Of a stretch of DNA of 64,000 nt, positions 34,498-45,375 are shown one piece after another. The position numbers were made by a program, and so were the translations under genes. Position 1 is the stretch's first letter; the number at the start of each line of letters is the position of its first letter. This stretch comes from Acanthaster planci (lineage: Eukaryota > Echinodermata > Asteroidea > Valvatida > Acanthasteridae): the NCBI RefSeq assembly GCF_001949145.1, contig NW_019091493.1, positions 103,801-167,800 on the forward strand, written 5' to 3'. The notes below the pieces were generated by a model. The model was not told where the DNA came from and made no database searches. It was given only the letters and a program-made list of their open reading frames with translations.

Positions 34498-37132
34498 ATG
34501 ATACTCGAGGATAGAACCTCAACTTACACTAGAGGCGACTGCTTAAATTTCACAAAAGTGGACTTTCCAACACCCGTTTCACAAATTCCACGAACTTTGA
34601 ATCACAAAATAATTCAGCCATCAACGTATTGGGTTACACGTGGAAAGAAGGCATCTACATACTTTACAAAACTAAACGCATTGGCGAGCCCATAAATTTA
34701 CTCTACTTTACACGAGCTGAAACGAGCCATTACTGTTGGATTAATAACTTTTCTCGGTTAATGGGCGACGTAAGTAATCACAACGGCAAATCTTACTGGT
34801 GTTTCAATTGCCTGTCTCACTTTCAAACGGAACAAAGACTAGACAGACACAAGACGATTGCCAAGCAATGGACACGGCGGCTTGTAAAGTCGAATAACCC
34901 ATAAAAGGTCAAAACATTCTCAAGTTTGAAAATTACAAGAATCATCTACACAGATTTTGAATCTGTTTTAAAGCATCTCCCGCCAAAACAATTTAACACA
35001 GTCAAAACACAAATTCACAAGCCTTGCAGCTATTCTTACGTGTTCGTTAAATGCGACGGCGTGTTCACTAGTCGCGAAACTTACAGAGGGCAAGATGCAG
35101 CCGTTAAATTTGTGCAATCGCTGTCTAGAGAAGTCGACGCGATCAACGAAACATTTGCAGATCCAAATCCCTGGTCGCGCAAATTGCAAAAAATCTACGA
35201 GAAATGCAACGACTGCTGGATTTGCGTAAGGCCAATTTACCAAACAAAAGAATCACAGTGCCGATGCTTAATTCCAACAGAACCAAAAACTAAAGGCGAA
35301 AAGGCCGCCTTTAGTTCCTTAAACGAGCGCGGTTTCAAAGACCACATTTGCATGAGCTGCGAAAAGCCCATCGACAACTTTCACAAAGTTAAAGATCACT
35401 GTCACGTTACAGGCAAATATAGGGGTCTTGCACACGCTCACTGTAATTTAAAACTACGAGTGGTGCCCAATCTGACACACCCATCCCCCCGTGACTTTAT
35501 ACAACTTGGAAAAGTACGACACGCATTTAATTATGCAGGGGCTAGAGCATTTGACGGTAGTAAAATCAACGTCATTGCCAAAAACACCGAGGATTACATT
35601 TCGTTTCGCTTTGACCAACTTAGATTCCTAGACTCGTTTCATTTCGTGGCTGCTTCGTTAGATCGACTGGTCAAATATTGTTCCCCCGAAGATTTTAAGT
35701 CGCTCTGCGAAAAATTTCCAAATAATACCGGCCTTCTTTTAGAAAAGGGTATTTATCCTTACGAGTATATAGACTCTTTTGATCGATTTGAAGAAATAAA
35801 ACTGCCTCCTCTAGACGCTTTTTACAGTTCGTTGAAGCAGCAAACCGTAAGCAAAGAAGAATACACAAGAGCCCAACACGTGTGGCAAGCGTTCGACTGT
35901 CAAAATCTCGGAGACTATAACGATCTCTACGTCAAAACGGACACTTTGCTTTTAGCAGGCGTATTTGAAAATTTTCGTAAAGTGTGTAAGAAAAACTATG
36001 GTTTAGACCCGGCCAATTATTACACGTCGCCGGGCCTATCGTGGGACGCGCTTTTAAAACACTCTGGCGTGAAACTTGAGCTGCTAACAAACATTGACAC
36101 GCACCTATTTTTCGAAAGGGCCAAAAGAGCGTTGGGGCAAAACGTTTTGCCAAAGCAAACAACCCCGATTTAAAAGACTACAACCCAAATATTCCAACGT
36201 CTTACATCATGTATTTGGACGCAAATAATTTGTACGGTTGGGCGATGAGTCAGCCGTTACCCGTCAAAAGCTTTCGATGGGTTCAAGACACGACCAAATT
36301 TACTTCCGAGTATATCGCAAAACTTTCACTGACAGCTTCGACAGGCTATATGCTCGAAGTCACTTTAGAGTACCCAAACCATTTACACGACAAGCACAAC
36401 GATTTCCCGCTGGCACCCGAAAATATATCGGTCCCAAATGAATGGCTCTCGGATTATCAAAGTGACTTGCTATCGAGCGGAGAAAGGGTTACTTCTATAG
36501 ATAAGCTGGTGACGACTTTGAGCACCAAGCAAAAATACGTGGTTCACTACGTAAAGTAAAGTACCTAGAACTCGGTTTAAAACTAAAAGAGGTACACCAA
36601 GCAATGTCTTTTAAACAGGCACCGTGGATGAAAAGTTACATCGGCAAAATACTGAGTTGCGTAAATTAGCCATGTCGATTTTGAAAAGGACTTTTTCAAG
36701 TTGATGAACAATTCAGTCTTTGGCAAGACGATGGAAAATGTGCGTTACCGCATCAATGGACATTTGCTGAGAGATTTTCAAGATGCCGATAAATGCAAGA
36801 AACTAACTTCTAAACCGAATTATAAAACGACTACTTTGTTAAAAGAGTGCGACCTATCATTTGTCGAAATGTATCGAACCAAAACAAAGTTGAATAAGCC
36901 AATTCACTGCGGCGCAAGCGTATTGGATCTATCCAAAACTTTAATGTACGACTTCTATTACAACACGTAGAAAGAAGACTTTGGTTCAAACGTCTGTCTT
37001 TTGTACACTGATACAGACAGCGTATTAGTTGAGATTCAAACAGACGATTTAACCAATTACCTGCGTAAAAAGTGCAAGTTATTTGATTTGAGTAATTCCC
37101 CGGCGAAGCATCGACTTTACGATATCGCAAAA
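34498..37132 (+). pseudogene. Polinton/Maverick-type protein-primed DNA polymerase B, degraded
   Basis: Family B DNA polymerases of the protein-primed 'organellar and viral' type (DNA_pol_B_2) replicate self-synthesising Polinton transposons. Visible pieces in order are: a C2H2-like finger (YWCFNCLSHF...LDRH, about 34795-34856); an exonuclease-like IYTDFES; a CxxC...DHCHVTGKYRGLAHAHCN segment resembling an endonuclease VII/HNH zinc motif (about 35340-35450); polymerase motif A YLDANNLYGWAMS (36212-36250); motif B MNNSVFGKTMENVRYR (about 36704-36750); and motif C YTDTDSV (about 37006-37026). The longest open frame is 34926-36173 (415 codons). The gene is broken: similarity leaves and re-enters the frame between about 35470 and 35570, shifts again near 36130, ends at stops near 36556 and 36670, and has an in-frame TAG at 36968. 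No integrase, capsid or packaging ATPase gene and no terminal repeats were seen nearby, so this is a solitary relic. Confidence 0.85.
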
Positions 37133-39899
37133 TAAGCTGGGCCTTTCGCCGTTGGACACGAAACGATACATATTACCAAATGGGATTAAAACTTGAGCTT
37201 ACGGGCATTATTGGATATTTGAATCCGGCGTCAACTCTGTACTGCACTGATAGCAGCAACACATTAACGGATCGAGGGCGCCATGCACCTAGAGGAAAAA
37301 TGTACAGAGAGGGAGAAAGACGTTTTGGAGCTATTTCATTTCTCTTCCTTTCACAAATCTTAATGGTGTAAAAACCCCCAATTTAGCCCCATCCCTCAAA
37401 AAAGCCATTAAAGATCACACACAGAAATCCCCATTCCTTCCCCCAAAATTACAAACTACCATGAAAATGCATAGCCTATACAATGATAAATTCAACAATA
37501 CGCCGAAAGAAGTATTGATCATTTTCTGCCTAAGTATGTAGGCCCTACTCTCATATCTGCATGGAGTGAAAAACTAGTACCCAGTTGAGAGAAAATTCAC
37601 TCCGGGGACAGAAACTAGGGAGCAGACAAATTCGACGTAGGCCTAGATCTAGTCAGTCGAAAAGTTCGAGAGTAGGCCCTATTCTGTCGAGTTCCCCCGT
37701 GAGTTTGCAGGGATGAGATTGACCAAAGATAAAAATAGCTGAAAACAGCGGGAAAAAGGCGTTAAAAAGCCGAGCTGTGAAAATCTTCTATACTTTTGTA
37801 CACAGCCAGTGAGGGGGAAAAAGCAGATATCCAAAACAAAAAAGCTGAAATCAGCTAAAAAGCTGAGAAATCTCACCCCAGAGTTTGTCCATTAAAAGTA
37901 CACAGTGAATCAAGAAATCCCTCTACATAAATTCGTCTAATCCCCATTTTAAACTCTTTGGAATACCGAGTGTACTACAGAAAACAGTCCTTTGACAGTC
38001 AAGAAATTTACTGCATACAAGTGGTAACTGTAATGTTACATAATAAGGGGAACGCATCAATATGGAGACGCATCCTCAGAGTGGTAAGGAGATGCGTGGC
38101 TTCAAGAGCTGTTGGGTAAACACTCAACATTTTGACCAGTTTGCTCAGATCGTCCCAAGGTGGGGCGAGGAAATCCCGAGAGCATACACTGATCAAAATT
38201 GGGGAGTTCTTGCCACAACCTCTTCAAACGACAGGATCGGGGGAGGAGGGGAAGATGTGGTATGAAGGGGGGGGGGCGTGGACGTGGACGCGGCTTACCA
38301 ACGCGCTTCATCGCTCGAGCCTGAGGCATGCAGCGAGCCCGATTCTGGAACATCACTGGGGGTGTTGGGTTTTGGTTTTAGCCAGTGCTAAGGTCCCCCC
38401 CCCCAAAAAAAAAATTCTGTGGTTAATTTCGCCGGAGGAAAGAGTTCCATATACAGACACCACTTGATACCCGTGCACAAACCCGATGAGGCCGGTCTGA
38501 AAAAATTCTGTTTCTAAGTAAACGATTTGGATGTTCCTTCCTAAATTGAATTTTTCTGGACATGTTTTTGCTTTCTGATGGCTAATAGATCACTGTAGGG
38601 AATAATTACAGACGTCCATATATGAAACTCTTCCCTAGCTGGACTCTGAGATCTTATTTAAGTAATGAGAGTTTGCGGCGGACTTGGTCGTAAACGGAGG
38701 AATTAACTTTGCAATATCCTTGCCTTAAAATGAATATGTTATATACGGAATCACCTCGGTTATGAACCAAACGATATAAAGGATAAATGCAACGTCACCG
38801 TAGCTCACCTATTAGATGTAACTACTGCCAAACCTGATTCACTACGGCGACGAAGCGATGTTGTAGGAAAGAGAGAAGATTTTGTCACCACTACCTTGTG
38901 TATTTTGCCACCAGTGAGGCTACGCAGGAGAGGAGAGGGCGTGCTATTGTACGAAGGCAATGGTGTTCTAAAGAAATTATGCGCTTGGCTACTCACGTTG
39001 CGTAAGTACAGCTGATGTTGCCCATAAAGGAAATTCCAGGTTACTACAAGGTATAATAAATACAAGTACATTGATCTTGCGTAAATAACGACAAGAAGCT
39101 GCCAGGAACCGGTTCAAAAAATCGAGGATTTAGCTAACTAAATTTGCAACATTGCTCTTCATTCTTTCGCAGCAGTAATTGACCAAAATTAACTGTAAAC
39201 GATATGTTATGTAAATGTTTGTGCCGCACCATCAGAGTAGTTTGCATCAATGGTATAGTCTGGTTCATTAAAAAAAATACCGTATTATGCATTTAGAGTA
39301 ACGAAGTTTACAAATTGTTAAATTTAGTTCAAGACAATTTATTGCAGCTTGATTTGTGAAATATAATTCAAATATAAGATAATACCATGGAGCTATAATT
39401 AAATGACCTCAAGTTGCACGTTGACCCTAATGGGTCCAGGGAACTTTTGTCAAGCAGTTTTTCCATTTTCCATATTTAACGCAGTTAATATAAATGCATT
39501 AGCATTAATCTGCGCAATCAATAAACTACAGTATCTCACAGGCGGGAATATGTACCAGTAATTAACCGTATTTTAGGTCAGAAAATTACTGTGATTTTCA
39601 TGGTATACTTTTACTGACGTCAGTAATACTGTTACGGTACTGACATGAAGTACTGTGCAGCTTGACAGGAACAGAGCGGAAAATAATACATATTTAGCAT
39701 GTTTTGAAAAATGGATTCGGCTATTTGTTCTTTAAGCAATATGCATTCAACGAAAGAAAACATGTTCCAGAGACGTGAAAAGCGCCGTCGAATGCACCAC
39801 TTAACCCAAACCTTTGGACAGCGGATTGAGTCCCCCCATCAACCATTGAAGAGCATTCATTGCTTTCCGACATTATCTCCTGTTTATGGTTGTCTATAG
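37133..39899. other. Stretch without a recognised gene
   Basis: Besides the dispersed repeat at 37725-37880 this stretch holds a G-rich tract (38239-38276: five G, then four G, then ten G, a possible quadruplex) and a homopolymer C9/A10 junction near 38395-38414. No exon could be supported. Confidence 0.4.
37725..37880 (-). repeat. Dispersed repeat, AGCTTTTTAGCTGATTTCAGC family, copy 2
   Basis: On the minus strand this reads GGGGTGAGATTTCTCAGC, AGCTTTTTAGCTGATTTCAG, GTACAAAAGTATAGAAG, then GCTGTTTTCAGCTATTTT, the same order of words as the copy at 18276-18425. Non-coding interspersed repeat of unknown class. Confidence 0.65.
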
Positions 39900-40243
39900 G
39901 CACATTGGAAACGTTGAATCCATCATCAGCAATCATTTCAAAGATAAAGGGTCCCGATGCTGTCCTGACGGTCCAGATATCATGCAAGTCAGGTGTGACA
40001 AAGACCCGATATGCAACGGACATTTTCCAGCTCCACAATGATATTTACAGATGCAGACCGTCTTTTGAGGAAGGCCCTAAACCACACCCTCACAGAGGTA
40101 CGCAAATGCTCACGTACCGTACACTTCAAGACATATCTGGGAAACTGTTCAACGGTGTTACTGTAAATGTTTTAAAAAATCATGAACTCAAACTGGTTAT
40201 CAGTTGTGTGGACTCAACGATCAGAGGTGAAGCCTTAGTAACT
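39900..40243 (+). CDS. Candidate orphan coding exon, protein unrecognised
   Basis: A 344-nt segment is open throughout in one frame (2 nt plus 114 codons). It is preceded by a pyrimidine-containing acceptor ending TCTATAG and followed by a near-ideal donor, ACT|GTAAGT. The encoded segment contains three cysteines (QISCKSG, IYRCRPS, LVISCVDST) spaced as in extracellular domains, but I recognise no family. No partner exons could be placed with confidence, so gene identity, start and stop are unknown and a chance open frame remains possible. Confidence 0.35.
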
Positions 40244-43200
40244 GTAAGTCTTTCCTTAAGCCGTAATTGTACGGCTTGCACTATTGTCATGCTAGCACAC
40301 CCACTCAGTGTCATTTCCTTAGGGTAGGGATCAGCGACAACGCAGTGATATTGTGGTATTGTGGCTCGTCTAATCTCTAATGTAATTCCGTGGCCCTAAT
40401 CCTGCAATGCGCCGTGTACTGAGTCCGATGAACTCCCAACTTTCATGGTCAGAGTAAAATCTGGCACGGTCCACCCTCATTAGTCCGTACTAAAATACCC
40501 GGTACCGTGCTTGCGGCGAGACCGTGAAGAAGTTGTGGTCAGCTGGTCATTTATTTTTCTGAGCTGTCCTTTTAACTTTTGTACAGTATAGGTCGTTTAT
40601 AGGCAGGGCAGGCTCAGGGCCGAAACTGTTGAACTATTGAAGACGTTGTGTGTCACGGTGTAAAGAGTCTCCCGCCGCATTACACCCTATTTTCTCATGT
40701 AACGTACCAGTCGGCTGATACCGACATTGTCCGATGGGGGATAATCAATGTCTGATTTTGTGACAGTAGCTTTGTTTTTCACGGAAAGACCGCTGCTGTT
40801 ATCTGGTTCTAAGGAAGAGTCATTATATCATATAACGATATAAGACACTATTGTGTGTGTAAAAGCATCCTTTACTAGAGCATTTCATTCACACCACAAC
40901 ACCACATGTTAATCGGCGAAACCAGTCACAGAAAGTCTGACGTCACCTAAAGTGTTTTTTTTCCTTCCAAGTTAATTTGGGTTTAATTGCAAGTGGAGAG
41001 CGAGAGACGTCCTTTACACATTCTTTAAAGGTCTGGTTTCAACTGCGTGTTCGCATATCTGCATGTCTTACTGCTGTCTGTCCTGCCAGTGTCTCATATT
41101 GTATGTCTCATGTTTCTGATCCGGCGCCACTGTTCATGTAAATGGGAAAAGCCAAAAGCTCAGTGCTTCTTTCCCTACATGTTTGTAATAATTTAGACTA
41201 TAATACAATTACCAACCCTAACACCCCAGTTCCCATTAATTTTTGCAACAAATCTCACTATGTATGATATTGATGTACTTGGGATTTCTTTTGTCGCCGA
41301 CATGAAATTTGCCTTGGACACTGACTTTCTGTCGAAAGATTTCGCATGGCATTAACAAAACACACGCATATGTTGTCCTGAAAGATTTCATTGAAAGCTA
41401 TGGCCTTGCTGGAACAACTCGAAATTCACCCGGTTCACTTGCCGCGAACACAGAAAGTCATTGCATTTCAGCACTTCGCACGGCTTACATTCGATCTCCT
41501 TTGGCACCTGAAGTGCACCAGGAACCTTCGTACCGCAGGGCGGGCCTGTCGTGCAGTTGCCATGGCCCCGGCACAATAATCTTCCGCGAAGTTCCAAGTC
41601 TTTTCTTCTCTCTGGCAGAACAACAGACACATCACCCCTTAATCTCCATGTGCACATTGCCACAAATACATATACACGCAAGGCCTATGGTATTGATCAG
41701 AATGGTAGCCAAGGAAAGACTGGCAACACTTTCTCCATTCTCCAGCTGGTCAGAAGATTAATTATTTATATCCCCTCGAAGTACGAGGTAAAAACTTCCC
41801 TTGTCCGTCTCCTTGGAGACGGGCGATGATGTTTGTTTCCCCATCCCGAGAATAAAAGACCGCAGTCTGACAAAGCGCCAGTCAATACAAGACTTGAGGT
41901 TCGGGGGAATGCAAGCTATGCCAGGCAAATCAAATGAATTTTTGATACTGCTTTGTAAACACAGTTGATTGTAGAGTATTCTTGAGTTGCATAATAGAGC
42001 TTAAGGGAGAAACAGTGTAACATATGCAGACACACTTTCCTAAATGAAAACGTTAACTTGAAAAGGAGAAAATTGAAGATAAATTATATAAAAAAGCGTT
42101 TAATCAGCTCCTTTTTCTACTTGCAGAGAAACTTTTTTCACAACTTAAAAGCAAACATATCAGCATTATTATGACTAAAATAAATAACTGAAAAAAGCCA
42201 TGAACGCACATTTTCTTCACAGAGATATCTTCTTGTAGATGATATAGAGTAGTCTTTAATTAAACATTTAGTCTTAGTTTTTAGGCAGAACTTGATCTGG
42301 GTGAACCCAACATCAGTTTTGGGTAAATTCGAGAACAAATATCGGACACAATTATTAGCCTGTGCCCACAGAATTGTGGGATTGTGGTTCACTTCGGTCT
42401 GTAGTACGGGCAAATACTGTTGGAAGTTACCTTAAACCAGGATTCAAAGATTTAAATTCAGTTTTTACTTTGCCCACCTGTTTTTTTTCCCTTAGGGAAA
42501 AAACGCTTAATCAAAGCTCAAGATCTCCTTTCGCGTTGATTTAATGAAAATAAAATCGGATCCTCCATGTGTATTTCCGGGGAATTCCGAGGGCAACCTC
42601 GAGATTGTGTCTTTAAGTGTCTTTGTAACTGCTTATAATGTTGCCTAATTAAGAGAATACATCATTTGGTGGCTTGATTTGCAGTAGTACACGAAGATTT
42701 GTCGTAACATTTTTTACCATCATTATCAGCCCCCCTACAAAGACCAAATAAAAATCCCACGACGGCCAGATAAAAGTTCAACTAAGATTGTCTTGTCACG
42801 ACCGAATTAGCCTCGACGCTATGACAGACTGCAAAGAGTTTACTTTCAACATGAAGGTGTAACTTTATTTCATCACTCTTTCAATAACAACTTAAAACAA
42901 ATTATGGTGCGCACCCTGATTTCAGCAATCAACAAAGACAGACACGACGAAAAGACAATAAAAAGTGTCAATAGACGGGGAAAAAGCACTGTGGTTGACG
43001 TCAAACCAACAGAACTGTTTACATTTTAAAGTGCCCGACAATAATAAGTCCTTTTGACCGATTCTCATAAAAGACCTTTAGTAATTATTGTAAGGATAAT
43101 GAAAACGGTATGTCCACGGTCGCAGAGGAGACATCACATAATTATTCTAACGGAATCTTTGTAGTTCAGAACATTTTCGTAAAAACGTTTAGGAGGTTGA

Positions 43201-44014
43201 ATGTTCAACAGTTAACAAATTTAGATCCTTTTAGGGTTGGTTTTTCAAAGGACAGAAATGTGTAAACCGAGGCGCGCCGTCATCCAAATCCTCCATGAAC
43301 ATTTTTTTTGCTGAGAATGTTCAAAACCGAAATGGCACATAGCTAAAATGTCGATACGCATTAGTGGTCATTGCCTGTCTGAAACCGACTGTGGACTATA
43401 AAGCTTAAGTCACTCTCATCTGGTGATTATTTAGAAAATGGCATTTTACTAAAAAATAATAACTGAACAAAACTCCATTGCTTGCAATTTAACATACAGA
43501 AATATAAAATATATTCATGTATGCCAGTTGCCTCCAAAATATGCGATACAAATTATCTTAAAATATTTTACAAAATATGACCTATTTACATATTGGATTT
43601 TCCATTCATAGCTTTAGTGGCTCTCTACACAGGAAGGATAAAATCCATACTTCAGAGTTTCTAAAATTTAATTTTGTTGTAGGAGGAATTTTGAAAACGG
43701 AATCTTCTAACGGATTTTTTTGAATGATGAAACCAAAATGGGATTCACTTTCCAAAGTAGACTGAATCCTCTTCGAAGCTTCTTAATTAATTATGATTAG
43801 CGGTGTTCTGTAGTTTTGGAATGTTTAGATCATGAACAGCATTTTCTCTGAAAATAACAAGGCCCATTTCCTCACTTTCCAATCTTGTGTTCGAGTTACT
43901 GAGTCCCCTAAATGACACGTAATAACACACAAGTTCAGCACTGTTTCGGCCTGCACTGTCTCTGATTTGGCTCAAAGTCTTTGAATGAAGGGTGATGGAG
44001 TCCTTTAAGGATGC
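40244..44014. other. Stretch without a recognised gene
   Basis: Open frames around 41309-41761 on both strands have no splice context or family similarity I can defend. The rest is AT-rich non-coding DNA. The last part before 44015 should contain the 3' UTR of the minus-strand secreted-protein gene. Confidence 0.4.
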
Positions 44015-45375
44015 CTATGACTGGTTCATAAGAAGTGACGTCAGGAGGAAGCAGAGCCCAAGGAAAACCAAACTGATCTGTGCGATGGTGGCGCCACAGG
44101 TGACAGCCGTACAGGCGGTGTTGGAGTTGGAAGCCCCCGTGGTCTGGATCTTCCAGGAAGCGCCGCTGGCCGGCTCAACGGAGACGCAACTGTAGCTGAA
44201 CTGGCTGCAGGTGACGGACGTCAGGTCCAGCGTGACCGCCATGTCGTCGATGTCAGCCGAGCTGCCGTTGGTCAGGTCCACGGTGAGCTGGGCCGAGGTC
44301 AGGGTAACGCTGGTCAGGGCGACCACGGTGCCGCTAGAATCCGCATCGGACAGCCACATGGACACGGCCCAGTTGCTGACACCGATGACGGAATCGGAGG
44401 AGGCCGGGGACGAGATATCTACGTCAAACTCGATAGCCTGGCCGGCACCAACGCCGATCACTCCATCGTCAGGATTAGTGATGGACAGGGTATCCACATT
44501 CAGATCCACAACAGCTGCAGAGCAAAAAGAGGAAAATAACCCAAATAAATCCCACTGTTCCGAACAATTTTCGAGGCTATTATATTTTTATAACAAAAAT
44601 TAGATCGAAATTAGACTAAGTAAATTCTAATTGTGAAATGAAAACTAAAGTTTCAAAAATTCAAGCATAAGCGCTGAGTGAGATTTACTGTATTTCACCT
44701 TTGCACACTAAAGAGGCACAGTCGGTGTTGTTGGAGGTGTCTACGCCTGACCAGCCAGCACCAGACGTGTTAGGCGAGACGATGACGCAGAAGTAGGTGT
44801 AGTCGGTGCCGTCGTTACCGCAATCCTCGCTGGTCAGGTCTAGGGCGGCCGTCAGTCCGGAAAAGGTGGTGGCCACGCCGTCCGTCAGGGTTTCGTTAAG
44901 CTGGCGACTGCTCAGGGTCACCTCAGTGCCACCAATGGAGCTGCTCACGTCCCCTGCATCCGAGGTGAACATACCGGCGATGACAGTGTAGCGCGTCGAG
45001 GGGGAGAGGGCGTTGATGACCGAGGCGGCCCCGCTGAACGGGGTGAAGTCCACGCTGAAGGTGACATCGGTGCTCTCCCCGTCGATGATGTCAGACGGGC
45101 TGGACACAGTGATTTCAACGTCGACAGATTGGGAAGCTGGTTTGGTGGGGGAAAAATTATTTAAGTACTGATTAATGACGAACGTCAGCCGCAACAGCGA
45201 ACAGAAAGGTTGTTAATGTTCTAAAATTTGGTATAAGTTGCGGTAAATGTTTTATCACTGAAAATGGAGCATTTCAGTTTGCTGAATAAGATGCAAGATA
45301 TTTGTCGTGCAACAACTCACCACATAAATGGATGAAGCAGGTGAGGAGGACAGCAGCAAATTTCAGGAATGCCAT
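44015..45375 (-). CDS. Secreted or GPI-anchored protein with two copies of an unrecognised four-cysteine domain
   Basis: Three exons join in phase: 45321-45375, 44699-45136, 44015-44514, giving 993 nt and 330 residues. Residues 1-19 (MAFLKFAAVLLTCFIHLCG) are a signal peptide. Domain 1 (about 20-165) and domain 2 (about 166-300) are homologous to each other: each ends VT.S..QL...LT.G, then LDLTS..C, Y.CV.V.P, GA.W, and a C-x4-C pair (CASLVC, CTAVTC). Each has four cysteines and many Thr/Ser/Val, suggesting a beta-sandwich. The C-terminus is hydrophobic (QISLVFLGLCFLLTSLL) with only four residues after it, as in GPI-anchor signals. Each domain sits on its own exon bordered by phase-1 introns, the hallmark of a shuffled or duplicated module. 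The two large exons are strikingly GC-rich compared with their flanks. A noncoding first exon may end at a donor near 46291. Function unknown. Confidence 0.85.

Noticed and set aside
38239-38276. G-rich tract as a functional G-quadruplex
   Set aside because: G runs are present but the third spacing is long and no gene or promoter is nearby, so it is noted only as a sequence feature.
41388-41681. Minus-strand frame with CRGHGNC, resembling an EGF-like motif
   Set aside because: The remaining cysteines do not follow EGF spacing, no splice signals frame it, and an equally long frame exists on the other strand. Treated as chance.
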